Positions 49,066 through 58,751 are shown, counted from the first letter of the stretch. The stretch: 64,000 bases of DNA from Clostridia bacterium (GCA_900751885.1 CAADTH010000034.1:186001-250000), one strand, 5' to 3'. Made by a program: numbers and translations. The notes: a model not told the origin generated them from the sequence alone.

Positions 49066-49163
49066 CCCAAAACACGCACCTGCAAAAAGCAGGACGCATG
49101 ACTATTTTACCACATGTGTCTTTCTTTTTCAAGCGGTGCGTGAACAGAAAGGAGAATCAACAA

Positions 49164-49481
49164 ATGGATGATACATTCAACCATTTATTCACCCTGTTTT
49201 TAACCGTCACCTTAAAGGATGCAAAAGAAGAGCTCAGCCGGGAGACGGCAGAGTACCAGAGCGCATGTTCCAAATTGGATGCTTTGGCAGAGCGCCTTCA
49301 GGAGCTTGTGCAAAACCGATCCTCTGACCTTTGCGAGATACATAAGAAGGATATCATGTCCCATCTGCTTTTATCGGAGGACACGCTTCAAAGAGCGCAG
49401 TATCTCTTTTACGCACGCGGCTTTCTCGATTGCTTTTTTTCCATCACGCTTCATCTAAACGAGGAATGTCTAGAGTTTTAA
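49164..49481 (+). CDS. Uncharacterised 105-aa protein
   Basis: Not recognised. 105 residues, mostly helical in pattern, with a charged middle (KDAKEELSRETAEYQSACSK) and an aromatic C-terminal part (YLFYARGFLDCFFSITLHL). No membrane segment is certain. The start at 49164 has AAAGGAG 9 nt upstream; the longer frame from 49098 lacks a site. It is followed by a good terminator, which supports it as a real gene. Confidence 0.6.
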   Translation: MDDTFNHLFTLFLTVTLKDAKEELSRETAEYQSACSKLDALAERLQELVQNRSSDLCEIHKKDIMSHLLLSEDTLQRAQYLFYARGFLDCFFSITLHLNEECLEF

Positions 49482-49485
49482 TTTA

Positions 49486-49515
49486 AAAAGGAGCCTTGAT
49501 AAGGCTCCTTTTTTA
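49486..49515. terminator. Bidirectional terminator
   Basis: AAAAAGGAGCCTT-GAT-AAGGCTCCTTTTTT, between convergent genes. Confidence 0.92.
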
Positions 49516-49518
49516 TGC

Positions 49519-50994
49519 TTATTCCCTTGTCATATTCACCTTTTCAAATTCATGCTCAGACAGGTTCTCCGAAATCATATCTTCATCCGCGCCCTTGATT
49601 TTCTTCATTCTTGCCGTTTTGAGCTGTACAATCGGCGCAACTGCCGCCGGACCGCCGATACAGCCATTCTCACAAATCATACCTTCAACCAATGTCTCAG
49701 GGAGCTTGTTCACCCGAAGCATCGCAAGCGCTACCTTGCACTCGTTCACTCCATTGCATGGGCGCGTCTTGATGTCCTCGGTACAGCCCATCTCCTTCAC
49801 ACTCTTAAGCACAGACGCCGCCACGCCGCCGCTTGCGGAAAAACGTCTGCCGTAGGAGGTTGCCTCAGGGTCTGCCTCAGAGCAGGTTTCCGGGTGAATG
49901 TCCTTTGCGTCGAACAGTGCTGACAGCTCTTCGAACGTCAACGCCGTGTCGGCGGTTCCCTCCACCTGTTTGTTCATCGCCTCGCCTTTTTTCGCCATAC
50001 ATGGACCGATAAACACCACATACGCGTCCGGCTCCTTATCGCGGATGTACCGCACTGTCGCGACCATAGGGGAGACGGTATTCGACATCTTATCCGCTAA
50101 ATCAGGATAGTGCTTTCGAATCAGGTTCACGAACGCCGGACAACAGGACGTCGTCATTTTCTCGCCCTTTTCATACACCTCGATGAGCTCCTTCGCCTCG
50201 TTATACGCCACCGCGTCTCCGCCGAGTGCCACCTCATACGCGTCATAGAAGCCAAGCTCCGTCAGTGCCGTTAGTAGCCTGCCAATCGTCGCGTCAGGAC
50301 CGAACTGTCCCTCTGCCGCAGGCGCAACCGCCGCGATGACCTTCTGTCCGTCGCGAATCCGCTTTGCCACGTCATACAGTGATGACACATCGGAAATCGC
50401 GCCGAATGGACATGCATTCGTACATGCACCGCAGTTGATACACTTTTCCTCATCAATCACAGCCAGACGGTCCTCACCAATCGAGATGGCGTCCACCTGA
50501 CAGCTTCTCTTACATGGACGCATCAAATCCGCAATCGCGTGGTATGGGCATGCCTGCGCGCATTTGCCGCACTCTTTGCATTTGTCCTGGTCAATATACG
50601 CACCGCGTCCGTTGATGGAGATTGCGCCGAACGCACACGCGCGGATACAGCTTTTTGCCATACATTTCTGGCAATTTTCCGTCACCTGAAAGCGGTTAAT
50701 CGGACAGCCCTCGCACGCCGCCGGAATCACTTGAATCACATTATCGCTGTGCTCTCTGTGCTCCACATTGTTCGGCGGAAGGGGATTGCGTCCCATTGCC
50801 AGACGGATTCTCTGGCGGATGATTTCCCGTTCCTTATACACGCAGCAGCGAAACCTGGGTTTCGTGGTCGGAATAATGTCAAACGGAATGCGCTCGACCG
50901 TCTCCGCGCTCATTGTGCCCTGAAAGGTGTGCTCCGCGACCGCGCGCAGCACCTCGTATTTGATTTGTTTGGTATCAGCTTTTCCACTGTTCAT
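49519..50994 (-). CDS. [FeFe]-hydrogenase with ferredoxin-like domains (probable group B)
   Basis: 491 residues. N-terminal region with CEGCPINRFQVTENCQKC and several 4Fe-4S motifs, including CKECGKCAQACPYHA and CINCGACTNACPFGA. The H-cluster motifs are L1 TSCCPAFV, L2 IGPCMAKKGE and L3 EGMICENGCIGGPA. The L3 form and TSCCPAF point to the less-studied group B of [FeFe]-hydrogenases rather than prototypical HydA. The start at 50994 follows GAGGGGG by 8 nt. It probably exchanges electrons with ferredoxin; direction and physiological role unknown. HydEFG maturases are not in this window. Confidence 0.82.
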   Translation of the reverse strand: MNSGKADTKQIKYEVLRAVAEHTFQGTMSAETVERIPFDIIPTTKPRFRCCVYKEREIIRQRIRLAMGRNPLPPNNVEHREHSDNVIQVIPAACEGCPINRFQVTENCQKCMAKSCIRACAFGAISINGRGAYIDQDKCKECGKCAQACPYHAIADLMRPCKRSCQVDAISIGEDRLAVIDEEKCINCGACTNACPFGAISDVSSLYDVAKRIRDGQKVIAAVAPAAEGQFGPDATIGRLLTALTELGFYDAYEVALGGDAVAYNEAKELIEVYEKGEKMTTSCCPAFVNLIRKHYPDLADKMSNTVSPMVATVRYIRDKEPDAYVVFIGPCMAKKGEAMNKQVEGTADTALTFEELSALFDAKDIHPETCSEADPEATSYGRRFSASGGVAASVLKSVKEMGCTEDIKTRPCNGVNECKVALAMLRVNKLPETLVEGMICENGCIGGPAAVAPIVQLKTARMKKIKGADEDMISENLSEHEFEKVNMTRE

Positions 50995-51162
50995 TGTGTG
51001 AACCCCCTCATTGTCGATGTCATTGTGTGGCATCAATTTTGATATAAAAATAGTCATACCATCTCTTTTTTACTATACCGTGTATCCTTTCGAAAGTCAA
51101 TTCTTTTTCGCTATTTTTTGATAAAAAATAGACAAAGTAAATAAAGACAGGATTAAATCAAA

Positions 51163-51190
51163 GAAAAAAGAGGCGAAAGCTTCCGCCTCT
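51163..51190 (-). terminator. Terminator of the 240-aa gene
   Basis: Leftward AGAGGCG-GAAGCTTT-CGCCTCT followed by T6. Confidence 0.88.
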
Positions 51191-51210
51191 CTTACGATAG
51201 TTATACGCTT

Positions 51211-51933
51211 TTAAGCCTTGCCGCGTTCTATGCGCCAATGACCGTGAGTATATGTCAAAATTTTTAGGAAATTTGAGTTGATTGTAAGTTTTTCATGCTC
51301 ATGATATATGATATCCATGTTTTCATACTTTCCCACCATAAAAATAGGGAGTGCATATTTATCGCCATTGCATTTCGCTTTGTCAAAATCAATCAGCAAT
51401 CCTCCTTCTGTGAGCGAGAGAAGCGTATCCCTGGTTTCTGCATCAATCGGGTTTATTTGTACCTGTCTTGATATCATAGTTTCGAGCTTTTTTGCTAGTA
51501 TAGCTGCATAATCATTTGATTTTTTGCAATATAACTTTACAAAAAAGCTGTCGTCATGAGATAAATATACATAGTTATTTTCTATACACTTGATAAATGG
51601 AGTATCTAACGGCTTGAACATATGTGCAAGGTACAGAAGCTCTGCGGCATCTTGCGGTGAAAGCTGGGTAAGGGATTTTTTATCTTTGTAATCAACATAG
51701 CAAAAGTCACCAAAACGATTTGATTGTTCTTTGATTAAGGCTAAGATTGTTTCTTTTTTTTCGAATAGTTCAAAATGATTAAGACAATCATCACCCATAA
51801 AATCGCCTTTTAGGAGCAAAATATTGTTTAAATTTTCTTTTACCGCATCAAAAAATTCCTGACATCCAATACCGGTATGGATAAATACGCGATTCTTCAA
51901 ATCTCCATTTACATAGAGTAGCGTCTTTTTCAT
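51211..51933 (-). CDS. Uncharacterised 240-aa protein
   Basis: Not recognised. A soluble 240-residue protein with no clear signal or membrane segment, rich in Lys, Asp and aromatic residues. Segments such as DFCYVDYKDKKSLTQLSPQD and NNYVYLSHDDSFFVKLYCKK suggest a mixed alpha/beta fold. The start at 51933 follows AAGGAG by 7 nt. A single gene with its own terminator. Slightly lower G+C than its neighbours, which hints at later acquisition. Confidence 0.65.
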   Translation of the reverse strand: MKKTLLYVNGDLKNRVFIHTGIGCQEFFDAVKENLNNILLLKGDFMGDDCLNHFELFEKKETILALIKEQSNRFGDFCYVDYKDKKSLTQLSPQDAAELLYLAHMFKPLDTPFIKCIENNYVYLSHDDSFFVKLYCKKSNDYAAILAKKLETMISRQVQINPIDAETRDTLLSLTEGGLLIDFDKAKCNGDKYALPIFMVGKYENMDIIYHEHEKLTINSNFLKILTYTHGHWRIERGKA

Positions 51934-52100
51934 ATATTGCTCCTTTCTCAAATTAAAGGACATGGAATGAGACTACATATCAAGATTCATATATGAGAAC
52001 AAAACGATATATCATATCATTTTATCAAAACCGCATAAGTATGCCTTTGGTAAAAGGTTAGGTAGTAACGCCCATCTGATTAAATTTAATCATAAACCTG

Positions 52101-53030
52101 TTACCCCAAAATCAGCTTTGCCGCGCCATAGATACCTGCATCATTGGAAAGCTCGGCAAGCTGAATCGGTGTGTGCTTTGCCGATGGGAAAACCCGCTTT
52201 TCATAGTGCTTTTTCACCGCGTCAATTAAAATCGCGCCTGCCTTTGACACGCCGCCGCCAATCACGAATAAATCTGGATTTAGGATACATCCTGCGTCCG
52301 CGAGCGCTGTCCCGAGATATCCGCCTACCATGTCGACAAGCTCCAGACAGAGACAATCGCCCTCCTTTGCAAGGTCAAACACATGCTTTGCCGTGATTGT
52401 CTCAATCTCCCGAAGTCTTGACGGCTTATCGCTTGCCGCAAGTAGCTTTTTTGCCTGCTTCACGATTCCCGTGGCGGAGGCAACCTGCTCCAAGCAGTCG
52501 TATTTTCCGCAGTTACAGCGCTCGTCTCCTCTCAATATCACCGGCATATGCCCGATTTCCCCTGCTGCGCCGTTTGTTCCGTTTATAATCTGTCCGCCAA
52601 TGACCACACCGCCGCCCACGCCGGTTCCCAGCGTCACCATCAAAAGGCTGTCATATCCTTTGCCTGCGCCCTTCCACTGCTCGCCCAGCGCCGCGATATT
52701 TGCATCATTTGCCGCCCTTACCTTCAACCCAGTCAGAGCGCTGAGCTCCCGTTCAATTGCCACCTCGCCCCAGCCGAGATTCACGCAGGTGTGGACTATG
52801 CCGTCCGATGTGACAGGACCCGGGACGCCAACGCCGATTCCAAGGAAGGTATCACTCGAATGAGCGTTCATTTTTTGGGACAGATTGGACGCAATATCGG
52901 ATAAAATATTGTCGCCGCCATTTTCTGTTCGAGTGGGTATTTCCCATTTTTCGATTAAATCACCTTTTTGTGTAAAAAAACCCGATTTGATAGAGGTTCC
53001 GCCGATATCTACTCCAATGCAGAGGTTCAT
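52101..53030 (-). CDS. glcK: Glucokinase (ROK family)
   Basis: 309 residues. The ATP-binding IGVDIGGTSIKSG is at residues 4-16. The catalytic Asp is in AANDANIAALGE, and the ROK zinc motif is CNCGKYDCLE (C-x-C-G-x2-x-C-x-E). This matches GlcK-type glucokinases phosphorylating glucose with ATP. The start at 53030 follows AAAGGAGA. It is transcribed leftward, away from the ABC transporter. Confidence 0.92.
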   Translation of the reverse strand: MNLCIGVDIGGTSIKSGFFTQKGDLIEKWEIPTRTENGGDNILSDIASNLSQKMNAHSSDTFLGIGVGVPGPVTSDGIVHTCVNLGWGEVAIERELSALTGLKVRAANDANIAALGEQWKGAGKGYDSLLMVTLGTGVGGGVVIGGQIINGTNGAAGEIGHMPVILRGDERCNCGKYDCLEQVASATGIVKQAKKLLAASDKPSRLREIETITAKHVFDLAKEGDCLCLELVDMVGGYLGTALADAGCILNPDLFVIGGGVSKAGAILIDAVKKHYEKRVFPSAKHTPIQLAELSNDAGIYGAAKLILG

Positions 53031-53342
53031 TCTTAAGTCTCCTTTCAGCTTCAAGAAATAGGTAAATGCGACTGAATCTCATTTACCATATATTGTATTT
53101 TATAATTGCGTTTATTTTTTCTTCTATGTGTAAAATGCAAATTGCAGTTATAACAGAAATGCAAATTTCTTTTTTCATAAATAATAATATAGATTATCAT
53201 CTTGTTTAGTATATCATAAAATTTTAAAAAGCAAAATCCTATTTTTTGATTCAGTGGGAAGGAAATTAGGATTTTCTGTTGCATAAGCCGCGTTTTTTTG
53301 GTATGATAAAGGAAATGTTTAAAGATGTGAGGAAAGAAAAAG
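53031..53342. other. AT-rich divergent intergenic region
   Basis: 312 nt between glcK and the ABC permease. Apart from the rightward promoter at 53279-53307 I see no gene or clear regulatory motif; a leftward glcK promoter should be here but is not obvious. Confidence 0.6.
53279..53307 (+). promoter_or_regulatory. Promoter of the amino-acid ABC transporter
   Basis: TTGCAT (53279-53284), 17 nt and TATGAT (53302-53307). Confidence 0.75.
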
Positions 53343-54020
53343 ATGAGTGAGTTTTTATCCAGAGTATACGCCACTTTTTTGGTGGACGGCAGGTGGAAAA
53401 TGTTTACCAATGGACTTGGGATTACCCTTCTGATTTCATTTTTCGCAATTTTATTGGGAACGGCAATCGGTATCATTATGTCAAGTCTGAAGCTTTCGAA
53501 AATCGCTCCGCTTCGCTGGATTGCAAATGTTTATATTGATATTATCCGCGGAACGCCGACCATGGTACAGATTTTGATTATCAACTTTATCGTGTTTGCG
53601 TCCATGGATGTCAGCAAGATTGTGATAGCAATCATCGCGTTTGGCATCAACAGCGGCGCGTATGTGGCGGAGATTATCCGCGCGGGAATTCAGTCTGTCA
53701 ATAAGGGGCAAACCGAGGCGGGACGCTCCCTAGGGCTTTCGTCCATGAGCACGATGGTGCATATTATCATGCCGCAGGCAATCAAAAATATTATGCCTGC
53801 TCTGAGCAATGAATTTATCGTACTTATCAAGGAAACAGCCGTGATTGGCTATATTGCAGGGATTGACCTGACTGCCGCGGCGCTCAAGGTTCAGATGCGT
53901 ACCTATGATTATTTCGTACCGCTCATTGCGGTCGCGATTATTTATTATGTTGTCATCAAGCTTTTCTCCTTCCTGCTTTCCGCGTTTGAGCGGCGGCTGA
54001 GAAAAGCGGATGCCAGATAA
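53343..54020 (+). CDS. Polar amino-acid ABC transporter permease (HisM/GlnP-like)
   Basis: 225 residues with five membrane segments, of the HisMQ permease family. The EAA-type loop that docks the ATPase is TEAGRSLGLSSMSTMVHII, and IDIIRGTPTMVQI is typical of the family. It is the first gene of a permease-ATPase-binding protein operon; 11 nt precede the ATPase gene. A single permease gene implies a homodimer. Confidence 0.93.
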   Translation: MSEFLSRVYATFLVDGRWKMFTNGLGITLLISFFAILLGTAIGIIMSSLKLSKIAPLRWIANVYIDIIRGTPTMVQILIINFIVFASMDVSKIVIAIIAFGINSGAYVAEIIRAGIQSVNKGQTEAGRSLGLSSMSTMVHIIMPQAIKNIMPALSNEFIVLIKETAVIGYIAGIDLTAAALKVQMRTYDYFVPLIAVAIIYYVVIKLFSFLLSAFERRLRKADAR

Positions 54021-54031
54021 GGGGGAGAAGA

Positions 54032-54766
54032 ATGGATCACACAATAATAAAAGTAAATAATTTGCATAAACATTTTGGGAAGCTCGAAGTGCTTCGCGGA
54101 ATCGACCAGGAGATTCATAAGGGAGAGAAGATTGTTGTCATTGGACCTTCCGGGTCGGGGAAAAGTACGTTTTTGAGATGCTTAAACCTCTTGGAAGCCC
54201 CGACAGAGGGAGAGATTTACATTGACAATGAGCTCATTACAGACCCGAAGGTAAACGTCAATAAGATTCGTCAGAAGATGGGGATGGTGTTTCAGCAGTT
54301 CAATCTGTTCCCGCACCTTTCCATCATGGACAATATCACGCTTGCGCCAATCAAGATTAAAAAGATGGCAAAAAGCGAGGCGGAGGATTTGGGGAGAGAG
54401 CTCTTAAACAAGGTTGGACTTGTGGATAAGGCGAAGGCATATCCGGCACAGCTTTCGGGTGGTCAGCAGCAGAGAATCGCGATTGCGAGGGCGCTTGCCA
54501 TGTCCCCAGAGATTATGCTGTTCGACGAGCCAACGAGCGCCCTTGATCCAGAGATGGTCGGGGAAGTGCTTGCAGTTATGAAGGGACTTGCGGATGCTGG
54601 AATGACTATGGTTGTCGTGACACATGAGATGGGATTTGCGCGTGAGGTTGGGTCAAGGCTTCTCTTTATGGACCAGGGGGTTGTGATGGAGGAGGGAAAA
54701 CCGGCGGATGTATTTGCAAATCCACAAAATGAGCGAACACAGTCGTTCTTGAGCAAGGTGTTATAA
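54032..54766 (+). CDS. Polar amino-acid ABC transporter ATP-binding protein (GlnQ-like)
   Basis: 244 residues. Walker A is GPSGSGKSTFLR, the signature LSGGQQQRIAIARAL, Walker B IMLFDEPTSALDPEM, and the switch His is in VVTHEMGFA. The KVNKIRQKMGMVFQQFNLFP stretch is typical of the glutamine/histidine group. Confidence 0.95.
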   Translation: MDHTIIKVNNLHKHFGKLEVLRGIDQEIHKGEKIVVIGPSGSGKSTFLRCLNLLEAPTEGEIYIDNELITDPKVNVNKIRQKMGMVFQQFNLFPHLSIMDNITLAPIKIKKMAKSEAEDLGRELLNKVGLVDKAKAYPAQLSGGQQQRIAIARALAMSPEIMLFDEPTSALDPEMVGEVLAVMKGLADAGMTMVVVTHEMGFAREVGSRLLFMDQGVVMEEGKPADVFANPQNERTQSFLSKVL

Positions 54767-54820
54767 AACTGTTAGAGTGTACAAAGGTACATGATATAAA
54801 ATTTTAGGGAGGTATTTCAG

Positions 54821-55591
54821 ATGAACAAATTTGGAAAAATCGCGGCGCTTTCCATTGCCGCAATGATGGGGATTGGGATGTTGTCCGGCTGCGGAGCTGA
54901 CAAGGGGGGCACGCTGACGATGGCGACCAACGCACAGTTTCCGCCGTTTGAGTTTGTGACAGAGGAAGGCAAGGGAACAGTTGGACAGTTTGATGGAATC
55001 GACGTTGTGATTGCAGATAAGATTGCACAGGAAGCGGGAAAGACGCTAAAGGTGGATGATATGTCGTTTGAGGGAATCATCGCTTCCGTTGCTTCCGGGA
55101 AAGCAGATATGGGAGTTGCAGGCATGACAGTGACGCCGGAGCGCCAGCAGAGCGTGGATTTTTCAGACACGTACTATACGGCGTCCCAGAGCATTGTTGT
55201 GGCGCCGGACAACACGAATATCACAAAGGCGGAGGACCTCAAGAACAATAAGAAAATCGGTGTGGTACTTGGATATACAGGGGATACCATTTGTACCGAT
55301 GACCTTGGTATTTCAGACAGCAATCTGTTGCGCGTGAAGCGTGGAATCGACGCGGTTCAGGAGCTGAAAAACGGAAAGCTCGATGCGGTTGTCATCGATT
55401 CTGCGACAGCGAAGGCGCTTTCAGAGAAAAACGGACTAAAGATTGTAGACGATCCTGAGGTGTTTGAAAAAGAAGAGTATGCAATCGCAGTCAAGAAGGG
55501 GAACCAAGAGCTTTTGAATACCATCAATAAGGTGCTTGCGGAAATGAAGGCAAACGGAGAGATTGAAAAGCTCGCTCAGAAATACAACTAA
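54821..55591 (+). CDS. Amino-acid ABC transporter substrate-binding lipoprotein
   Basis: 256 residues. A lipoprotein signal peptide ends in the lipobox LSGC (Cys at ~residue 26). The mature part is a type II periplasmic-binding fold of the SBP_bac_3 family (FPPFEFVTEEG, FEGIIASVASGKADMGVAG, GVVLGYTGD). It delivers a polar amino acid to the permease above; the exact ligand cannot be told. Last gene of the operon, with a terminator 5 nt on. Confidence 0.94.
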   Translation: MNKFGKIAALSIAAMMGIGMLSGCGADKGGTLTMATNAQFPPFEFVTEEGKGTVGQFDGIDVVIADKIAQEAGKTLKVDDMSFEGIIASVASGKADMGVAGMTVTPERQQSVDFSDTYYTASQSIVVAPDNTNITKAEDLKNNKKIGVVLGYTGDTICTDDLGISDSNLLRVKRGIDAVQELKNGKLDAVVIDSATAKALSEKNGLKIVDDPEVFEKEEYAIAVKKGNQELLNTINKVLAEMKANGEIEKLAQKYN

Positions 55592-55596
55592 AGAGA

Positions 55597-55632
55597 AAAA
55601 GCAGACAAATTTAAATTTGTCTGCTTTTTCTT
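55597..55632. terminator. Bidirectional terminator between the ABC operon and nrdG
   Basis: AAAAAGCAGACAAATTT pairs perfectly with AAATTTGTCTGCTTTTT. Confidence 0.93.
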
Positions 55633-56136
55633 TTAGAAGGTATGTAGGATAAGCTCGTCTTTTTCCAGACTCTTTGGGACATTGATGGCTCTTTGATTTC
55701 GCGAGCCCTTAAATTGCAGCTCCAGGCTTCTCTCTGTTTCGATAAATGGTCCGTCCACCAGGATGTCGATTTCCTCGAGAAGCGCACGCCAGCCGTTTTC
55801 CTCATTGGCGCCGCTTAGCAGGTCTTCCCAGAGATAGCCGGTATATGCCATGACATTCAGCCCTGCCCTGTGGGCTTGCTCTGCGATATAGGTAAGCGGC
55901 TTTGCCTGCAAAAATGGCTCTCCGCCTGTGAGGGTAATTCCGTCCAGTAGGGGATTTGTCTTAATCTGCTGGATGATTTTTTCGACGTCATAGTCCGTTC
56001 CGCCGTTCATGTCATGGGACTGGGGATTATGACAGCCGGGGCAGTTGTGATAACAGCCTTGTGTGAAAATAGCAAAGCGGATTCCGGGGCCATCCACAAT
56101 GGAATCATTTTGCAGTCCAAATATTCGAATATTCAT
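55633..56136 (-). CDS. nrdG: Anaerobic ribonucleotide reductase activating enzyme
   Basis: 167 residues, a radical-SAM activase that makes the glycyl radical on NrdD. The Cys motif for the [4Fe-4S] cluster is CYHNCPGC (~residues 27-34), and TLTGGEPFLQ gives the SAM-binding GGE. The start at 56136 (MNIRIFG) follows AAGGAAG. It lies 211 nt downstream of nrdD in the same direction. Confidence 0.94.
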   Translation of the reverse strand: MNIRIFGLQNDSIVDGPGIRFAIFTQGCYHNCPGCHNPQSHDMNGGTDYDVEKIIQQIKTNPLLDGITLTGGEPFLQAKPLTYIAEQAHRAGLNVMAYTGYLWEDLLSGANEENGWRALLEEIDILVDGPFIETERSLELQFKGSRNQRAINVPKSLEKDELILHTF

Positions 56137-56347
56137 GGATACTTCCTTTCTATATTGAGGTAATCGGTCAGATGTTATTCTCAATCTGACGAAAAGCATA
56201 GTTGATTTCAACGAAATATAAGAGAAAAAGCAGAGTTGCCGTCATAAGCCGGCATCTGCTTTTTCAAAAATGGAATTCATCTATTATAATAGTTGTGGGA
56301 ATATTACAGTATGCTCATAAAGTAATTTGTGCAAATAGAGCCGGCTT

Positions 56348-58684
56348 TTAATTGAGGTCATTGAGTCCCTGAAGACCATGCTTAACGCGATCCTTTTCCT
56401 CAGCACGTTTCCCGTTGTTAAAGCGGTCGAGAGTTCCTACCAGGTAACCTGTAATACGGCGGATACGCTCAAATGGATAGTTTCCATCATCCTCGCTTCT
56501 GCCGCACTGCGGACAGGTATCACCGATGATGCCTGTATAGCCGCACTCTGGGTCGCGGTCTACCGGATGGTTGATGGAGCCGTAGCCGATTCCTGCATCG
56601 TGCATGGCACGAATTACCTTTTCAAAGGCATCGAGGTTCTGCGTCGGATCGCCGTCCAGCTCCACATAGGAGATGTGGCCGGCGTTCGTGAGCGCGTGAT
56701 ATGGCGCTTCCTTCTTAATTTTATCAAATGCACTGATATTGTAGTACACAGGAATATGGAAGCTGTTGGTGTAGTAGTCACGGTCTGTGATGCCCTCGAT
56801 TTTGCCGAATTTTTCGCGGTCAATTTTTACAAAGCGTCCGGAAAGACCCTCTGCCGGCGTCGCCAAAAGTGAGAAATTAAAGCCGGTTTTTTCGGATTCC
56901 TGATCCATTCTCGCACGCATGTGGGAGATGATATCAACGCCTAAATTTTGCGCCTTGTCAGACTGTCCGTGGTGCTCGCCGATGAGGGCAACCAGTGCCT
57001 CGGCAAGTCCAATGAATCCGATGGACAGTGTGCCATGCTTGAGCACCTCGCGGACCGTGTCATCCGGTCCCAGCGTTTCGCTGTCAAGCCAGATTCCCTC
57101 GCCCATTAAAAATGGGAAGTTGCGTACCTTTTTGCTTCCCTGAATCTCGAAGCGGTCCAAGAGCTGGTCAATGACAAGGTCGATTTTGCGATCGAGTTCC
57201 TCAAAAAACCATGCAACATCGCCCTTTGCCTTGATTGCAATGCGAGGCAGGTTGATGGAGGTAAAGCTCAGGTTTCCACGGCTGTTGCAGATTTCGCGCG
57301 TTGGATCATATACATTCCCGATGACCCGCGTACGGCATCCCATGTAAGCAATTTCTGTCTCAGGTGTGCCGTTATAATATTGCAGATTAAACGGTGCATC
57401 CACAAAAGAGAAGTTTGGAAACAGCCGTTTTGCGCTTACGCGGCAGGCGAGTTTGAACAAATCGTAGTTCGGATCCTCTGGATTGTAGCTGATGCCTTCT
57501 TTTACGCGGAAAATTTGAATTGGAAAAATCGGTGTCTCGCCGTTTCCAAGTCCTGCTTCATTGGCAAGGAGTACATTTTTCATTACCATGCGGCCCTCTG
57601 GGGAGGTATCCATTCCATAATTGATGGAAGAGAATGGAGTCTGTGCGCCGGCGCGGGAATTCATGGTATTGAGGTTATGGATAAAGGCTTCCATTGCCTG
57701 ATAGGTGGCACGGTCTGTTTCGGAAAGCGCGCGTTTTTTTGCGAAGGTCTGGCATTTTTTCATGGTTTCCCTGTCAAAGCCCATCGCTTCGAGTTCGTCA
57801 AGCTCCCGCTCACAGTACGCATCGTTTTCTCCCATGCGAAGAACATAGCCCTCTTCCGTCAGCTTTTTGCGAAGCGCTTTGAGTTCACTCTCAGCAACCT
57901 CTGTTCCTTCAATCAGTTCAATCGCCTTGGAGAGATTCGAGACGTATTTTCTCATATAGGTTTTCACGACACCCGGTGCGATGCCATAGTCAAAATTGAC
58001 GATGCTCTGACCGCCGTGCTGGTCGTTTTGGTTGGACTGGATCGCAATGCAGGCAAGCGCCGCATAGCTTGCGATGTCGTTCGGTTCGCGCAGAACGCCG
58101 TGCCCGGTGGAGAAACCACCTTTAAACAGTTTCAGCAAATCGATTTGACAGCAGGTGGTCGTCATGGTCAAAAAGTCGAGGTCATGGATATGGATATCGC
58201 CGTCCTTATGTGCTTTGGAGTGCTCTGGCTTTAGGACGAACATTTCGAAAAATTGCTTAGAACCTTCGCTTCCGTATTTGAGCATGGTTCCCATGGCTGT
58301 ATCACTGTTGACATTTGCGTTTTCGCGCTGCAAATCACTTTCCTTGGAGTCCTTGAAGGTGATGTCCTCATAAATCTGCATGAGGTTGGATTTCATTTCT
58401 CTCACGCGTGTGCGCTCTGAGCGGTATACGATATATGCTTTCGCGGTGCGGACATGTCCGTTGTCAATCAGTACCTTTTCCACACTATCTTGTACCTGCT
58501 CGACTGTCGGCGTGTCGATTCCCTGCTGTTGTATATTTGAAAGTACCTGAGATGCCAATTCCATTGCGTACGTTTTGTCGTCTTGTTTTGTGCTTGCAAC
58601 AAACGCCTTATTGATTGCGTCCGCCACCTTGTCGATATCAAAGTCGAGCTTTCGCCCGTCGCGTTTGATGATGGTTGATACCAT
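56348..58684 (-). CDS. nrdD: Anaerobic ribonucleoside-triphosphate reductase
   Basis: 778 residues, class III RNR reducing NTPs to dNTPs with formate as usual donor. An N-terminal ATP-cone (STIIKRDGRKLDFDIDKVAD) gives allosteric control. The zinc site near the C-terminus is CGYTG...CPQCGR. The glycyl radical is in RRITGYLVGTLDRFNNGKR (Gly at ~residue 755). Promoter and NrdR boxes lie just upstream. Confidence 0.96.
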   Translation of the reverse strand: MVSTIIKRDGRKLDFDIDKVADAINKAFVASTKQDDKTYAMELASQVLSNIQQQGIDTPTVEQVQDSVEKVLIDNGHVRTAKAYIVYRSERTRVREMKSNLMQIYEDITFKDSKESDLQRENANVNSDTAMGTMLKYGSEGSKQFFEMFVLKPEHSKAHKDGDIHIHDLDFLTMTTTCCQIDLLKLFKGGFSTGHGVLREPNDIASYAALACIAIQSNQNDQHGGQSIVNFDYGIAPGVVKTYMRKYVSNLSKAIELIEGTEVAESELKALRKKLTEEGYVLRMGENDAYCERELDELEAMGFDRETMKKCQTFAKKRALSETDRATYQAMEAFIHNLNTMNSRAGAQTPFSSINYGMDTSPEGRMVMKNVLLANEAGLGNGETPIFPIQIFRVKEGISYNPEDPNYDLFKLACRVSAKRLFPNFSFVDAPFNLQYYNGTPETEIAYMGCRTRVIGNVYDPTREICNSRGNLSFTSINLPRIAIKAKGDVAWFFEELDRKIDLVIDQLLDRFEIQGSKKVRNFPFLMGEGIWLDSETLGPDDTVREVLKHGTLSIGFIGLAEALVALIGEHHGQSDKAQNLGVDIISHMRARMDQESEKTGFNFSLLATPAEGLSGRFVKIDREKFGKIEGITDRDYYTNSFHIPVYYNISAFDKIKKEAPYHALTNAGHISYVELDGDPTQNLDAFEKVIRAMHDAGIGYGSINHPVDRDPECGYTGIIGDTCPQCGRSEDDGNYPFERIRRITGYLVGTLDRFNNGKRAEEKDRVKHGLQGLNDLN

Positions 58685-58726
58685 GATGTTTCCCCCTTTG
58701 CCGCCATTTCATAAAATTTTCTTCAA

Positions 58727-58742
58727 ATACTATATCTTGTGT
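58727..58742 (-). promoter_or_regulatory. NrdR box, downstream of the nrdD -10
   Basis: On the minus strand ACACAAGATATAGTAT matches the NrdR consensus ACACWATATATWGTGT at 14 of 16 positions. Confidence 0.8.
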
Positions 58743-58751
58743 CCGAATTAG

